Shown: positions 35,129 through 47,927, numbered from the stretch's first letter. The stretch is DNA of 64,000 nucleotides from Hamiltosporidium tvaerminnensis (GCA_022605425.2 CM061246.1:1609501-1673500); one strand, 5' to 3'. The notes: a model not told the origin generated them from the letters alone. Made by a program: numbers and translations.

Positions 35129-38100
35129 TCAAACCCAAGGTTGCCAACCAGGAAATAATTTAACTAAATTTTCTACAGAAGTAGCTTTTTCTAATAAAAA
35201 ACACACATGTGAGTCTTCAGAAAAACAAAAACCAGATTCTATGCCACTTAATTTTTCCTTCATTCTAAAAATTATTTTTTCGGCATCCGTAAAAAGCTTA
35301 ATATCACTCTTTTTACCAATATTTCCTATTTTCTTGTCACATAGTATCCATCTATGCAAAGGATCGCTTCTAAAAATTGTCATTAAAGAAAGAATTATTG
35401 ATTTTTCTTTTTTTAGTTGTTTAAGAGTCTGCGTCATTATTTCTTGTAAATAAATATTCCGGGTGTTTATTTCTCTCAAATTATAAAGTTTATTTTCATT
35501 TTCTAAAGAATCATTATCGTTTGAGTTATAGTTTAATGTTTTACTTCCTGTTTCTTGTAATTTACTTCTTTTTATTTTTTCTACTTCATTTTCTAAAGAA
35601 TCATTATCGTTTGATTTATGGTTTAATGTTTTACTTTCTGTTTCTTGTAATTTACTTCTTTTTATTTTTTCTACTTCATTTTCTTTTGAAATACTTGAAT
35701 TTGAAAAATAATTTTCATTTTTAAAAGAATCAGTTTTAAAAGTATTTAAACTTATTTTGCACATTAGAGCATCTATAAGATTTCTTGTCATTCTGAATGG
35801 AACAGTTTCAGGTGTTTTAAGAAGTCTAGCTTGATCAAACAGTAAGTTTAAATCTATATTGATTATTTCACCTGTATAAGTATCTATTAATAAATTATGA
35901 CAGTGTCTATCACCAAGTCCTAGAATATAAGTACTTATGCTGCTGATACCTAAAGATTGAACATATTTTCGTTTCATTCTGAAATAAATAAATGGATTGT
36001 TGAAGTTTAAAAAGAAATTATTAAAAACTGGAATAAAATTTTCGCATATTTCTTTAAAGGTAGATATTTTGCTGTCGAGAGAATGTGAAACAACAGAATT
36101 AAAAATATTTCTACATTTTTTTAAATCATATTTTTCTGGATACTTTTTTTTATGTAAATTATCTATTAATTCACCCAAAGTAATTGTATTACTCAAATAC
36201 TGAACAATTCCAAAAAACTTTTCAAATCTTACAACTTTATAAGTTCTAATTTTTAGTATATTTTTATTTTCAAAAACCTTATTCATTTGAGAAAACATTT
36301 GAAGCGCAATTATATCTTGTCTTAACTCGTCTTTTCCTTTTATAATTTCTTTATATATTTTACCATCTGATCCTCTGTTTTCAATTAAAATTGGATTATT
36401 TATTCCAGGAAGTTTTTTTACCGAAAGTATAAATTCTTCAAAAAATACCAAATTTTTGTATTCTGAATTTTTCGATATTTTAAAATTTATGGAAGGAATA
36501 GGAATTTCTTTGAATGAAATATCTTCATTGAAATTTTTTTCATTTCTATAAATACATTTGTATGATTCAATCATTCTTTCAATATTTTTTACATTTTTAA
36601 TATTATTTTTGAACAAATTAAAGTGTTCAGAAGAGGATGTAAAACGTTCATAAGTTCCTTTTTCTTTAGACTTTAGTGTATCCATGCTTTTAATATCCAT
36701 TTTATTCTTTATTGAACAATAAACTTCAAACACTACATGAATAAAATGATCATTACAAAGTCTATAAATTGTTTTTTTTAAATATTCAGAATCAGAATTA
36801 AAATACTTGGAAATTAATTGGTATTTAGCAGGTAAAAATTTATACGAAGGAATATTTTCAAGAATTTTAGAATTTTTTCCATTAAAATCAAAAATAATCG
36901 ATAATAATTTAAATATAAAGGAATCTTTATCTGAAATAAGAGAAAGTTCTGAATATATTCTAAGAAGTAAATGATATGATTTTAAAAATAATTCATTTCG
37001 ATTTTCTTTTATTTCTTTTTGAAATGCTATCTCTGCTGTATAGTCTGATAAAGGATTCATTTTAGATTTTTCTATTTTAGTATTTTTTTCTTCTAAATTT
37101 GTATTTAAAGACAATGAATTTAAAAATCCTTCATAAATTTCATACAAAATATTTCCAATTTTTTCTAAAACAAGAATTTTAAATTCAAAAAACGAATCTT
37201 TTGCAAAATAAATCGGGTTGAAATTTATATCGTCTTTATTTTCTGGAATAGTAAAAATATTTGTATTTTTTTCATTTGGTACAAATAATTTACCTGTTTT
37301 GGATTTATTCATATTGGATTTGAAAGGTACAACCATTTCGTTTTCTATTATATTTAAATTTTTTAAGCAAGGAATTAAATATTGGGTAATAATTTCAATT
37401 GGCTTGCCTTCATAAGTTTTTATTTTCATGTCTGCTAAATTAGTATTTGCGATATAAAAAATGTGGTGATTAAAATCTGTATTTTTAATAACTTCATTTA
37501 GATATTTCTTGGATTCGTCAAACATATTTAAATTATAAAATAGAAACGATTTCAGAAAATTGAAAGTTTCATCTCTTGTTATCAATAATTTAATTAAATC
37601 TTCTTTTTCAATTTTACAAAAAGTTTTTTCAATTTCGTTAAAATAATCAGTAAACGAATCAGAGAGTGTTGAAATAATATTTTTAAATTTCGAATTAAAA
37701 TGTTCGGGAGATAGATAATTCATATTTTCATTTTTTATGGAAATATTTGAAGAAAAAATATTTTCATTTTGGACTTTAAATTTGTCTATGAAAATACAAT
37801 TTTTATATAAATTATTATTCTGTTCTTTTATCAATTTAGAATCGCTAAATAAATTATTATTGTTTGAATCTTCAGTAAAACTATTTTGATGAATTTTAAA
37901 ATTGCAAATATTTCTATTTTTAGTGAGTATTTTTATTTTATTTTCAATACTTTTTAAAGAATCCAAAATATTTTTTAAATAGTTACTTTGAATATCGGAA
38001 TTTTCACTGTTTATAAATTTAAGTACATTTATCTTATCATATAAATTCGATCTTGAATAGAAATCACTTTCCATAAATTTTTTGGATCTTTTAAAAGTAT

Positions 38101-41100
38101 TTCTTTCAGAATAAAAATCGAAATCATTCCATTTTTCTAAGGATTTTGTAAAACTATCTAAATTATCGAAAAATATCTTTTCATTTTGTGTCATAAAATC
38201 GTTGTTTTGTGAAACGTCATAAACAGAAGGTTTTTGTAATGCGATATTAAAGTTGTAATCAATAAAATTGTAACTTTCAGAATTGCATTCTGAAAAGTCT
38301 ATTTTTTCTTTTTCAATTTCTTCTTCATAATTTCGATTTTCTTTTTCAGAATTAATATAGAATAGAAGAATTTCATGTGTTATAAATGGATTTAGAAGTA
38401 CTTTATAATATTTTCTATTCCAAATGTAAAACCTATGAAATTTAAGTTTTCCATTTTTCAATATTGGAACAATAATTTCTTGGTTTGTATCAATAAATTC
38501 ATTAAAAATAAAAATAAGTAAAAAAATTATATCTTCACTACAAAATATATTCAAAAATTCAAAATAAGTTATATTCCTCAAATCATGACCATTTTTCAAA
38601 TTAAAAGTTTTTTCTTTTAAAATATTTATAATTTCTAAAGATATTATATTTAAATTGTACATTTCATCAACTGTATTATCGAATTCAGAAAGAAAAAATG
38701 TTTTCTTGTCAATATCTTTTAGATGAATTAATTTCATTTTGAAAAGAGTTGAAATATCTGAAAAGTATGTTTTTAAATTAAAAAAATCATTCAATAAATC
38801 TTCAATTCTTTCATATGAATAATATTTTTCCAAAAAAATATTATAGAAACTATCTTTTCGAAATTTCTTAATGAAATATGAAATTTTAGAATTATTAGAA
38901 TCAAGGTTTTTTATTCTTTCAGAAAAAAATCTAAACAATGATAAATCACTTTCATTTTCTCTATTTATATTTGTAGTACCGCTTTTATGAGTTGAAATAT
39001 CGAAAACTGGTTCAGAATCTTTTTTTGGATTATTTTTCCCCATATGGCCAAATTTTGAAATATCAAAGCTACATTCTTCATGACTTTTTTGGATTTCATT
39101 ATTTGATTTATTTAAATCATAAATATGTTCATTCATACTATTTTCATCTTCATATATATTTTCCGAATTTAAGATTTTTTCTTTTTTACTTAAAAATATT
39201 TCAATATATTTGTATTTCTCACTCATTTCAATGCCAAAAACTTCAATAAATTCACTATATGATTCATTATCTGTTATTTTTAAATAATTTCTAAAAATAA
39301 ACAATGAAGTAACGACAATAAAATCATTTTCAAATTCAATTTCTAATTTTAGAATATTTAAAATATTTTCAAAAAAATATTTTTTAAAAATTCCTAAACA
39401 CGTATTTTGTTTGTAGATGAAATACAAAAGAAAATATTTTATCATTCCGGGATCATTTTCATCATAAATTTTTAAATTGTTTTCTGTTAATTTCAAAAAA
39501 TCATATATTTTTGCCTTTTTAAAATATTCATATCTTTTAGAATAGTAAAGAGACAGTTTAGTGTTTTTTTCGAATGGAATAATGTTTAAATTATAAATAT
39601 AAAGTTCAGCTGAGTATATAAGTGTAAATATATTACAATGGTTTTGTTCAAAAAGCAATAACATAATTTCTGCTATAAAATTTTGATTTGGAAAAAGGTT
39701 TATAAATTGAAATAATTTCTTAAACGAACTTATATCTCCTAAATGAGTAATATTTTCAATGATTTTTTCAAGAATTTCAAAAATATGCGTATCATTTGAA
39801 AAATCACTTTCAAAATTAAATGAAGTATTTAATAACTCGTTACTTAAATTTTCAGGTTTAATATTATTTTCTATTTCAGAACTCAGGTTTGTTTTATTAT
39901 AATTCGTTAATATTGGATCTTTAAAAAGGATTTTTTTCGGTTGATAATCTTTTCTTATTTTATAAATTTTCTTTATTCGTAGATATAACAAAATATCTGA
40001 TATTAAATTTCTCTTCTCGTTAAATTCTTTAGAATTCATTTCTTCTGAAAAATATGTTTCCTCAAAATTAGAAACGATGTTTTTTAAAATGGAAATAGAA
40101 GAGTCATATTCGTCAACAGAATAATCATGTTTGTTCTCACATATTTTCAAGCAAATTTTTACTAAATTTTCCAAATTATTGTAGTTGAAATGGGAAAGAT
40201 TCAAAAGAATAAAATTTTTCAAAACAATTATGTCTTTATCTTTGAATTCAAATGAATCTAACTTAAAATCTAGAAATTTTTTCAAATCTTCATTCGCTTC
40301 TAATATAAATGTTTTTTTCGTTTCGGTAATAAATGAAACATTGGTTTTTGGAGCTTTGAACAAGTTGGTAAATTTTATCTGACTATTTATATTTAAATAT
40401 ATATTTACAGTATAATTTTGAAATAAAATAAAATTCAGTAACTTTTTTAACTCTTCTGTATCCTCATTGAATAACACAAAACAAGGAGATGGTTTTTGTG
40501 TATTTTCGTTGAAAGTAAACGAATGAATGTCTGATTTTAAATCTGAATTATCAATTGATGAAATATTTTTTTTATTTGAAACGTCTGAAGAATTATTAAA
40601 AGATGAAGAATTATTTTCATAGATTAATAAAACATTTTCAATCAATGAAAAAAAATTAGACTTTCTAAAATATTTTTGAAAATCATAGTAAAATCCCCAA
40701 TAAGAATAATTAAACAAGATTGGTAAATTAAACTGTTGTATAAATTTGGTGAAATATAACCGATTTTCTTTCAGAAATTCTGAAAGATTATACATATTTT
40801 TTATAAATTTTTCATCGATAGATTTAAATCTTATTTGAATAAATATGAATAAAACTAAAAAGTTTATATTCTTCTGAAAAGAGACTGAGCTTAAAATTGA
40901 TTCTATTTCGTATTTATTATCGAAAAGATTATAAAAATTGATAATCAGATATAATGATGTCAGTTTTTCTGAGAAATAAGCAACAAAATTTTTTATATAT
41001 CGTTTTAGAAATTCTATATCTTTCATTTCTAAGTATTTGAGCTTATAAGGAAATATTTTAAAGTAAATAAATACCAACAAGCCTTTATATTCGCTTTTGA

Positions 41101-42484
41101 AATCTGTATATAAAATTTTTATAAATTCATTTGTATCAAGAATATTTTTCAGTTGAATAATATTATATGAAAGAATAAAATATTCATATTTTTCTAAATA
41201 ATTTTGAAATTCTAGATTTCCATAAATTTTTAAAAACTCTAAAAAGCCAAAATAACTCAATTTATCTTTTAAAATAATATTTTTACTGTTTTCTTTACAA
41301 TTTAAATTTTCAGAACCAAAAATAAAACAAATAATACATTCATTTGATGATTCAGTAATTGAATTAAATCTATCTTTAAATTTGTTTTCATAATAGAAAT
41401 TATGTTTAGAACAATATTGTTGGCTGATTTGTGTTTTGTATATAAATACACCGTAAAATAAAAGCGAAATTGTTTCCTGGAGCAAATATAATTGTTTCTT
41501 TTCTTTTTTTAGGCATGCTCGATTATCAAGATAAAGAAAAAAATCTTGAATTTCAAAATATACATTATCAGATTTTATTTGACTTGAAAAAGAATCAAAA
41601 AGTTCTATAAATTTAGTTAAAAGCTTAAAAGAACTAGTATTTCGATATCTAAAAATGAATGGTATAAATGTTTTGAAAATTTTTAGCTGATAATAAAAAT
41701 CATTTTTACATTTTTTGAAAAAATTAGATTCTATTTTCAAAGAAATAAAAATTTCACTAAAATAATCAACAAATATGTTCATAACAGAAAATGAAAAATC
41801 TTTTTTAAAAATATGAATTTTCTTAATTAATTTATAAAGAATTTTACAATTTGTAATTCTTAAATTTGTTAGAATTTTTAAGATTAATAATATTTCAAAG
41901 TCTTCTTTTGTATTAAATATTGAATAATTTATGATTTCAAATATATTTTGTATATTCTCTTGTATTAAATTTATAGACAATTGGCTAGGTATGTTATTTA
42001 AATTCAAATGACAAGTATTAAAACTTTTTAGATATTTTTGCAAATCAGAAATAATTTTTTCGCAATTTTCCAAATATATCAACTTTAATAAAACATTCAT
42101 TGTTTCAAATTCTATAAATCTTTCTTTTAAATTTTTTAATATTTTTACTATTTGAGTAAAAAATGTTTCTTTATTTTCGTTAAAAACTTCTATAAATATA
42201 TAAATAACTTTTATAAAGCTTTCTATAGTTTCTAGAGTCAATAAATTTTGTTCTTTAATAAAATAAATAAATATTTTGATACAATCATCTATTATTTCGA
42301 TTTTTGCGATATCTTGATCTAAACAATTTATTAAATAAATATAATCTATAATTGTGTTAAATACACCGGAAAGGTTTTGATATGTGCTTTCGTGTGAATA
42401 TATAGATTTTTTAAAATCATTCCAACATTTTTTTACATTCTTATTGGATTTGTTTGATTTGTTCAATTTGTTTGATGGTGCCAT
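35129..42484 (-). CDS. TEL1: ATM/Tel1-family PI3K-like protein kinase (TEL1), unit 2
   Basis: A second intact 2451-aa TEL1 frame, the same length as the unit 1 copy and about 98.5% identical by eye (roughly 35 amino-acid differences). The catalytic loop Asp2192 codon lies at 35909-35911, and all kinase and FATC motifs are unchanged. Differences cluster in the N-terminal helical-repeat region (for example FKILYKFIKKIQLS against CKILYKLIKKIHIF) and in the 30-aa repeat insertion. From about residue 1815 to the insertion, the two proteins are identical and the DNA differences I saw are synonymous. Two intact genes suggest that both were functional until recently, or that the two units are alleles. 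Confidence 0.92.
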   Translation of the reverse strand: MAPSNKLNKSNKSNKNVKKCWNDFKKSIYSHESTYQNLSGVFNTIIDYIYLINCLDQDIAKIEIIDDCIKIFIYFIKEQNLLTLETIESFIKVIYIFIEVFNENKETFFTQIVKILKNLKERFIEFETMNVLLKLIYLENCEKIISDLQKYLKSFNTCHLNLNNIPSQLSINLIQENIQNIFEIINYSIFNTKEDFEILLILKILTNLRITNCKILYKLIKKIHIFKKDFSFSVMNIFVDYFSEIFISLKIESNFFKKCKNDFYYQLKIFKTFIPFIFRYRNTSSFKLLTKFIELFDSFSSQIKSDNVYFEIQDFFLYLDNRACLKKEKKQLYLLQETISLLFYGVFIYKTQISQQYCSKHNFYYENKFKDRFNSITESSNECIICFIFGSENLNCKENSKNIILKDKLSYFGFLEFLKIYGNLEFQNYLEKYEYFILSYNIIQLKNILDTNEFIKILYTDFKSEYKGLLVFIYFKIFPYKLKYLEMKDIEFLKRYIKNFVAYFSEKLTSLYLIINFYNLFDNKYEIESILSSVSFQKNINFLVLFIFIQIRFKSIDEKFIKNMYNLSEFLKENRLYFTKFIQQFNLPILFNYSYWGFYYDFQKYFRKSNFFSLIENVLLIYENNSSSFNNSSDVSNKKNISSIDNSDLKSDIHSFTFNENTQKPSPCFVLFNEDTEELKKLLNFILFQNYTVNIYLNINSQIKFTNLFKAPKTNVSFITETKKTFILEANEDLKKFLDFKLDSFEFKDKDIIVLKNFILLNLSHFNYNNLENLVKICLKICENKHDYSVDEYDSSISILKNIVSNFEETYFSEEMNSKEFNEKRNLISDILLYLRIKKIYKIRKDYQPKKILFKDPILTNYNKTNLSSEIENNIKPENLSNELLNTSFNFESDFSNDTHIFEILEKIIENITHLGDISSFKKLFQFINLFPNQNFIAEIMLLLFEQNHCNIFTLIYSAELYIYNLNIIPFEKNTKLSLYYSKRYEYFKKAKIYDFLKLTENNLKIYDENDPGMIKYFLLYFIYKQNTCLGIFKKYFFENILNILKLEIEFENDFIVVTSLFIFRNYLKITDNESYSEFIEVFGIEMSEKYKYIEIFLSKKEKILNSENIYEDENSMNEHIYDLNKSNNEIQKSHEECSFDISKFGHMGKNNPKKDSEPVFDISTHKSGTTNINRENESDLSLFRFFSERIKNLDSNNSKISYFIKKFRKDSFYNIFLEKYYSYERIEDLLNDFFNLKTYFSDISTLFKMKLIHLKDIDKKTFFLSEFDNTVDEMYNLNIISLEIINILKEKTFNLKNGHDLRNITYFEFLNIFCSEDIIFLLIFIFNEFIDTNQEIIVPILKNGKLKFHRFYIWNRKYYKVLLNPFITHEILLFYINSEKENRNYEEEIEKEKIDFSECNSESYNFIDYNFNIALQKPSVYDVSQNNDFMTQNEKIFFDNLDSFTKSLEKWNDFDFYSERNTFKRSKKFMESDFYSRSNLYDKINVLKFINSENSDIQSNYLKNILDSLKSIENKIKILTKNRNICNFKIHQNSFTEDSNNNNLFSDSKLIKEQNNNLYKNCIFIDKFKVQNENIFSSNISIKNENMNYLSPEHFNSKFKNIISTLSDSFTDYFNEIEKTFCKIEKEDLIKLLITRDETFNFLKSFLFYNLNMFDESKKYLNEVIKNTDFNHHIFYIANTNLADMKIKTYEGKPIEIITQYLIPCLKNLNIIENEMVVPFKSNMNKSKTGKLFVPNEKNTNIFTIPENKDDINFNPIYFAKDSFFEFKILVLEKIGNILYEIYEGFLNSLSLNTNLEEKNTKIEKSKMNPLSDYTAEIAFQKEIKENRNELFLKSYHLLLRIYSELSLISDKDSFIFKLLSIIFDFNGKNSKILENIPSYKFLPAKYQLISKYFNSDSEYLKKTIYRLCNDHFIHVVFEVYCSIKNKMDIKSMDTLKSKEKGTYERFTSSSEHFNLFKNNIKNVKNIERMIESYKCIYRNEKNFNEDISFKEIPIPSINFKISKNSEYKNLVFFEEFILSVKKLPGINNPILIENRGSDGKIYKEIIKGKDELRQDIIALQMFSQMNKVFENKNILKIRTYKVVRFEKFFGIVQYLSNTITLGELIDNLHKKKYPEKYDLKKCRNIFNSVVSHSLDSKISTFKEICENFIPVFNNFFLNFNNPFIYFRMKRKYVQSLGISSISTYILGLGDRHCHNLLIDTYTGEIINIDLNLLFDQARLLKTPETVPFRMTRNLIDALMCKISLNTFKTDSFKNENYFSNSSISKENEVEKIKRSKLQETESKTLNHKSNDNDSLENEVEKIKRSKLQETGSKTLNYNSNDNDSLENENKLYNLREINTRNIYLQEIMTQTLKQLKKEKSIILSLMTIFRSDPLHRWILCDKKIGNIGKKSDIKLFTDAEKIIFRMKEKLSGIESGFCFSEDSHVCFLLEKATSVENLVKLFPGWQPWV
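35499..35678 (-). repeat. Two 90-bp tandem repeats inside TEL1, unit 2
   Basis: These correspond to 3171-3350 with the same 30-aa period (35499 and 35589). The repeat residues differ from unit 1 at several positions (for example SKTLNHKSNDND against SKKLNHKSNDDD), and the two repeats here are more alike each other, which suggests exchange between repeats. Confidence 0.88.
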
Positions 42485-43581
42485 CGGTTTTATGCAATTT
42501 GATTTATTAAATAGTTTTAAATTTTATGCATAATTAATGGGTAAAAAGAAAAAATTTGACAGCAAAAATGTAAACCAACAAAATAAAAAAATACAGAAAG
42601 TGTTTAAAAAAGGAAAAAATGTTTATTTCATTTGTAAAATTTTAGAGAGAATCTGTGTTAAGTGATTACAGCTTTACAAATTTATCTTTAAGTAATACTT
42701 TGTGAGCTTGCGTAGCATGTTTGCTTGATACTATACCTCGTATTATTGCATCATTTCTTGCTTTTAGACTATAGAGTAGCATTGTAAACCCGAATACTAT
42801 TGAATTTATAAAAGTAGTCAGGCTGATAGTTTTGCTTAATGCTAAACACTGCCGATAGCTTAAATCATAAACCTTTTATAATTAAACCTATAAGGGTACA
42901 AATTAATTAGAGAAGTGGCCTCGGAATGGCTGAAAAATGATCTATTAGTATTAAAAATAGAAAATTTTTTTGTACCGTAACTCTCGATGTGTGGCAAAAT
43001 TTAATAAAGTCGTGAGTTTTAGAAAGCAATAATAGAATAGAAGTCGATGTAGAAACGCCATATATCTCAAACCATATACTTAGACCGAACTCGCTCAAAA
43101 GTAATCCTGAAAGATGAGTATTTGAATAAAGTTAAAGAAACACCAAAAAAAGAAATTTCAAAATTAGAGATGGAAGTGAAGCATTAAAGTGATATAGATG
43201 ATAATAAAATTAATGAGCGAATTGGTTAAATAGTTTTTTAATATACGTAAAATTAAATATGTATGCCATGGATATACACAGCACATATTATCCAGAAAAG
43301 AAGCTATTTTATGACTAAAAATACGCAAAGTACAACAAAAACTCAAGCAGAGTAAATACATGAACTAGGAAATCCCCAGTTTTGAACTTACAACTGATAT
43401 ACTCCGAAGATTCCTATATCTAATAAACACGTCTACATAAACGAGAAAGTAAGAAGATTATTTTAGAGTTTAACTTAAACTTAAGTCTAGAAAATATTTA
43501 TTTGAGGTGCAATTTCAAAAAGGCGAGCCTTGGAATTTTTACAGAAAAAAAGACAAAGTATGAATAAAGAAGAAAATTACT
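42485..43581. other. Noncoding region upstream of TEL1, unit 2
   Basis: Counterpart of 10157-11251, a few percent diverged. The first 150 bases upstream of the TEL1 start are almost unchanged between units, so any promoter element is likely there. No genes are seen. Confidence 0.55.
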
Positions 43582-44313
43582 GTATTTGGAAGTATCACAT
43601 CTTTTTGGAATAGTGGCAAGTGTTATATTTGTTTTCGTGAAATTAACGCAGTTCTAAGTTTAACACAAATGACTACTACCCCAACACTCCATCGGTAACC
43701 CCTGCGATACCTACGTCCCATAGCCTTTCATTTACCAGGTGTGTAGAACCCAATTAATAGGCGAGGAAGTTGCCCGGAGTCCTTAATGTCCGTTGCATGG
43801 AGTGTGATCGAAGGCCGAAGCTCTCGAGATCCTCCAAGACTAAGCAGCATTCCCACTTTCTCTACACTTTCTGAACCCAATAAACTTCTAGCTAAGATAT
43901 ATTTCAGAGATTTACATAGTGTCCACCTAGACAGTGCAATGTCATACCAACAGGTATAACCTGCTACTTAGCTTTCCTGGCTTTAAATGGTTTTTTGTTT
44001 TATATCTCTTAGACGCTAAGTCTTCTAACCCGAGTGAGCAAGGCTAGGTTTCCATGCTTTTACATGGTAATTACCTACAAGTCTAGCTGCAGTCTGCAAT
44101 CTGGTTAGATAAAGAACCAAAATAAATTTGTAGAAAAAGTTTCTCCATTTCTCATACCTCTCCCCTTCATAACAACTCCCATGGAACAACCAAAGATGTA
44201 GTGTGGTTTTATTCCCACCAAAAATCCAAACAATGATCTCACACCAGTTTCCCACACTCATTGCCAAGCAGAAAGTTTTTATGTAGTTATCCTCCTTCCA
44301 CAAAAGAAGGAGA
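43582..44313 (-). mobile_element. X-family noncoding repeat (Xa, unit 2)
   Basis: Counterpart of 11252-11985 with the same hairpin-preceded head (near 44289-44313) and AAGATGTGATAC-type 3' end. Scattered substitutions break the coding pattern of the overlapping 92-aa frame relative to other copies, supporting a noncoding nature. Confidence 0.78.
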
Positions 44314-46610
44314 TTAAAAAGAAAATTTTATATTTTAGGTATTATAAGAGTGAGATGATTATAAGCCATCTGTACGGATGAAATCGAGATTATAATTGAG
44401 ATTGTGAAAATAAAAGTTTTTAGTCACAGTATGGAACAAAAATGATGACACTGTCACGTATAATTATTATATTAAACTCTGCCAAACGAACACTCATACT
44501 AAATTTTCCTTCCTACGATCAGTTTAAAAGTTTATAAATTTAGTTTCTAATTATAAAGCCGAAGAAAACCAGAATTTTATAATTTCCTATAAAGAAACAA
44601 TGAATTTACATAATATCTTAACAATATTTTCAAATTCATATTTTTAAGCGAAATGTTTGAAGCAGACTGGTTTTGTTATGAAATTATACATCTATTAAAT
44701 ATAAATATACCACCAGTTATCCCAAACTATAGACAAGCTATTTGTATGTAATACTAGCATGGGCGACAAAAATTGTAAAAAAAGTCGGTAATTTTGAAGT
44801 GAAAGATATAGACTTCGGTTTTATAACCTATTAGGAACATTAAAATGTTCACTCCAAGTTGAATAACAGTTTAATTATGTATTTCCCTCATAAGAACTAT
44901 ACAGCAAACTCCAATTCATATTAAATCTATGTTATGCCAGCAGTTTGATAACCCATTTAATTATGAATACCGTAAAACTTTGATTTAAACTAAGCTAATG
45001 ATGATTTTCTCAAAGTAAATACATAAAAAAACAAAGAATTTACAATCGATAAGATATGTATAAATTATCAAACGATGGATTAAACTAGACTATTTCAATG
45101 AGATGGTCTGATATATTTTTTTTCATTTTGTATTAATTTTTTGAGCCGAAAATTCAATAAAAACTACTTAAAACCTACGTTACGCATGTATGCATTTTTT
45201 GTATTTCAGCGGTCACTTGTTTTTTGTGGATACTAAATTTCTTGTGATTTAGAGGCAACATTGGAATTTTGCCATATATAGTGAAAGTAAGTTGAAAGGT
45301 ATACAAATTAGAGTTCATAGGAAGATTTACCCAAAAAAATATTCAGTAGCAGGATTACTACTTTTTTATATAGATGATATAGTTTTTAAGTGTAAACTAT
45401 AAAAGAATATAGCAGAGAAAACCAATAAAGCATTTAATCTGAAGAGGTTTATGCAAAACTAATGTCAAGTGTTAAAAGAATTTAAACACTAGATTGTAGG
45501 AAAAATATTAGTTCTACAAGTAATCTACATGAAATATTGTTAATTTCTATCATATAGAACCATGGAACCTGAAATAGCAGAATTGAAAGTTGGGTGATGC
45601 AATGCATTCAGTAGTGATTAAAGAAAATATGTTATTTATCTCCCAAGAAAGTAGTGAGAAGGTAACCAGATTAAATACGTTCTGCTTAGCAATGAGTATG
45701 TACATTCGTATTAAAATCATTGATATCATTTTGCTGGAAAAATACCCCTAAATGATCTATAGGACATCCCCTGTAACCTCGAGCGTAAACAGATTAAACA
45801 AAACAGATGAAACACTTTCATTTGGACACCATCGACCCAAAATTTAAATGCGGAAGTGTCTAAGTATGTATTTTCTTCAATATACTGAGTTTTTGCGCTT
45901 ATTTAGAACAAAATTTAACAAGGTTTGCACTGTTTTAAGCTTTAGAGATAAGATAGGCTTTTGAAATTCGTAAATTATCTGAAAAACGTAAGTGAAATTT
46001 TAAACAAAGCAGAATTCTAGAAACATGAAATCATATGACCTATCCACATTTAACAAAATTCTTTTTAGAACAATATTTAAGATAAAAAAAAATGTATTAA
46101 TGAAACCTCTCAAATAGCAGATTTATATGAAGAAGAGAAGAATTTAAACTTATTTCTAAATTATTTAATACATGAAAAAATAAACGTAAAATTAATTCGA
46201 GTCTTCAGGATGGCTAAAGTCAAAAAATCAAAGTTTTATGAAACATTTTTGAAAAGCCTGGATATAAATGTTTTCCGCAAAGCAAAAGTTAATTTTATTC
46301 ATTAAAATTTATCTACTAAAAGACATAGAAATTGTCAACTCCATATTAGAATCACTGATTTTTTACTGTACTTAAAGATATAAAAAAGAGGTTAGGTCTG
46401 TTTGTCCACTTACCTCAAATAAACATAGAAGTTTGTTTTGAAAATAAAGTCACGTGTGTTTAAATCTTTATAAAAAAATCCATTTAAAAATAAAATTTAA
46501 CATTATAATCAAAATTTATGTTAAAAATCAAATATTAGGCATATAAATTTGTTTTAATTATGTACCAAACCAGATTTCAGTTGTTTAGGCAAGAAACATA
46601 GCTAAAATCC
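44314..46610. other. Gene-free stretch, unit 2
   Basis: Counterpart of 11986-14269, diverged by several percent with indels. The worn X head lies near 45645-45735. No conserved reading frame was found. Confidence 0.5.
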
Positions 46611-46860
46611 TTCTCGCTTTCACCCTCGGCACTAATGCTTTGGTATAGCCTTGAGCTCCCTCAGTAATGCCGCTTATCTGTCTCCTTTCAGTGGGTTCTT
46701 TTTTTTGGGTTTCGTAACAAGGTGGTTTTAAACGGTGAGTGTTAGCCGTAGGCAAACCCCTAACCTGGAAGACCAGTCCATTTTAGTCGCCTCTTATGAT
46801 AAGCAGAGAATACTTCAAGCCAATTCTGCGCTCCGCATGGTGAGGAATTCATCTCACTTA
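46611..46860 (-). repeat. Y-family SINE-like repeat (minus copy, unit 2)
   Basis: Counterpart of 14270-14515, retaining the GAGGCGACTAAAA, TTTAAAACCACC and ACGAAACCC motifs on the minus strand. Confidence 0.62.
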
Positions 46861-47927
46861 GTTAACCAAAAAACCTATAAATCACGACGTTTTATCCTAT
46901 AAACTGGGTGTTATTATCAGTTAATTATATACACAATTTTCATTTGATATTCTGGGAAGTATTGCAACAAAGTATCATAAAATATATCTTGAATACTACA
47001 AACCATACGGATGGAGAGAATGTATTCACTTAATATTACTCAAAAAAGTCGAAATGATATCATATGACCGAGGAAAAATACTTTATTCGGGTGCAAATGG
47101 CGAAAAAGGCTGAGAATGAGCATCAATGAGTTATATTCGAGGATTCAAATGTATTAAAGCAATTTTTTTTGAAGAAATTCAATAAAATCAGATAGGAACA
47201 ACTAAGTAAAAACAGAAGTAACAACTCCATATTTTTGATAAAGTAACCACAAAAAAATATAAAGAATCAGATTTAGAAGGTGAAACTTAATTATTTACAG
47301 TGATGGAAGAAATATATGAAAGAGTTAAATGTTTTTAAAATTAAAAGTCTAGAATATTTTTTTCAAAAAAAGTAATTTAATTTAGTAAGTTTTCCATTCT
47401 ATTTTTTATTCGTTCAATAAAACCACAATTCTAAGTTCACTTAAAAATTCGTAATTATAAATTCTTATAATATCCCCTCATTGGTAATCAAGTCATTTAT
47501 ACACAAATTTGTTGGAGTCTTTAAACCAAACTTGTGGCAATGACTAGATTACTTATTTTATAGACTTATCTAATGTGGTAATGTTTTATGTAAAATTGTG
47601 TCTTGGTGAGTTATTTCTTCAAATACTATTACTTTTTTTATTATTCTTTTCTTTCGTACATTTGACACCTTTTAGATACACCGAGTCAATGGTTTAAATG
47701 TGGTAATTTTTTCAGCAATTTATTTAATATTTATTTCGATATCCGTAAGCTTAATACATTCTCGCTTGTTTGGGACAAAACTTGAATCAGAGTGTTGTCT
47801 GTTTGTATGCTTTGTCTACATATATTACATACTATATTTTGGAGTTCCCCACTCTTCTGCTCTTGGTTAGGACTTCAATGCTCTTTTTAAATAATAAAAA
47901 ACAATTTAAATGATCTGTTAAATGCAA
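46861..47927. other. Noncoding spacer before element B
   Basis: Counterpart of the spacer after 14515. It is nearly identical to unit 1 from about 47330 to 47785, then diverges sharply over the last 100 bases before the element B insertion. Confidence 0.55.
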
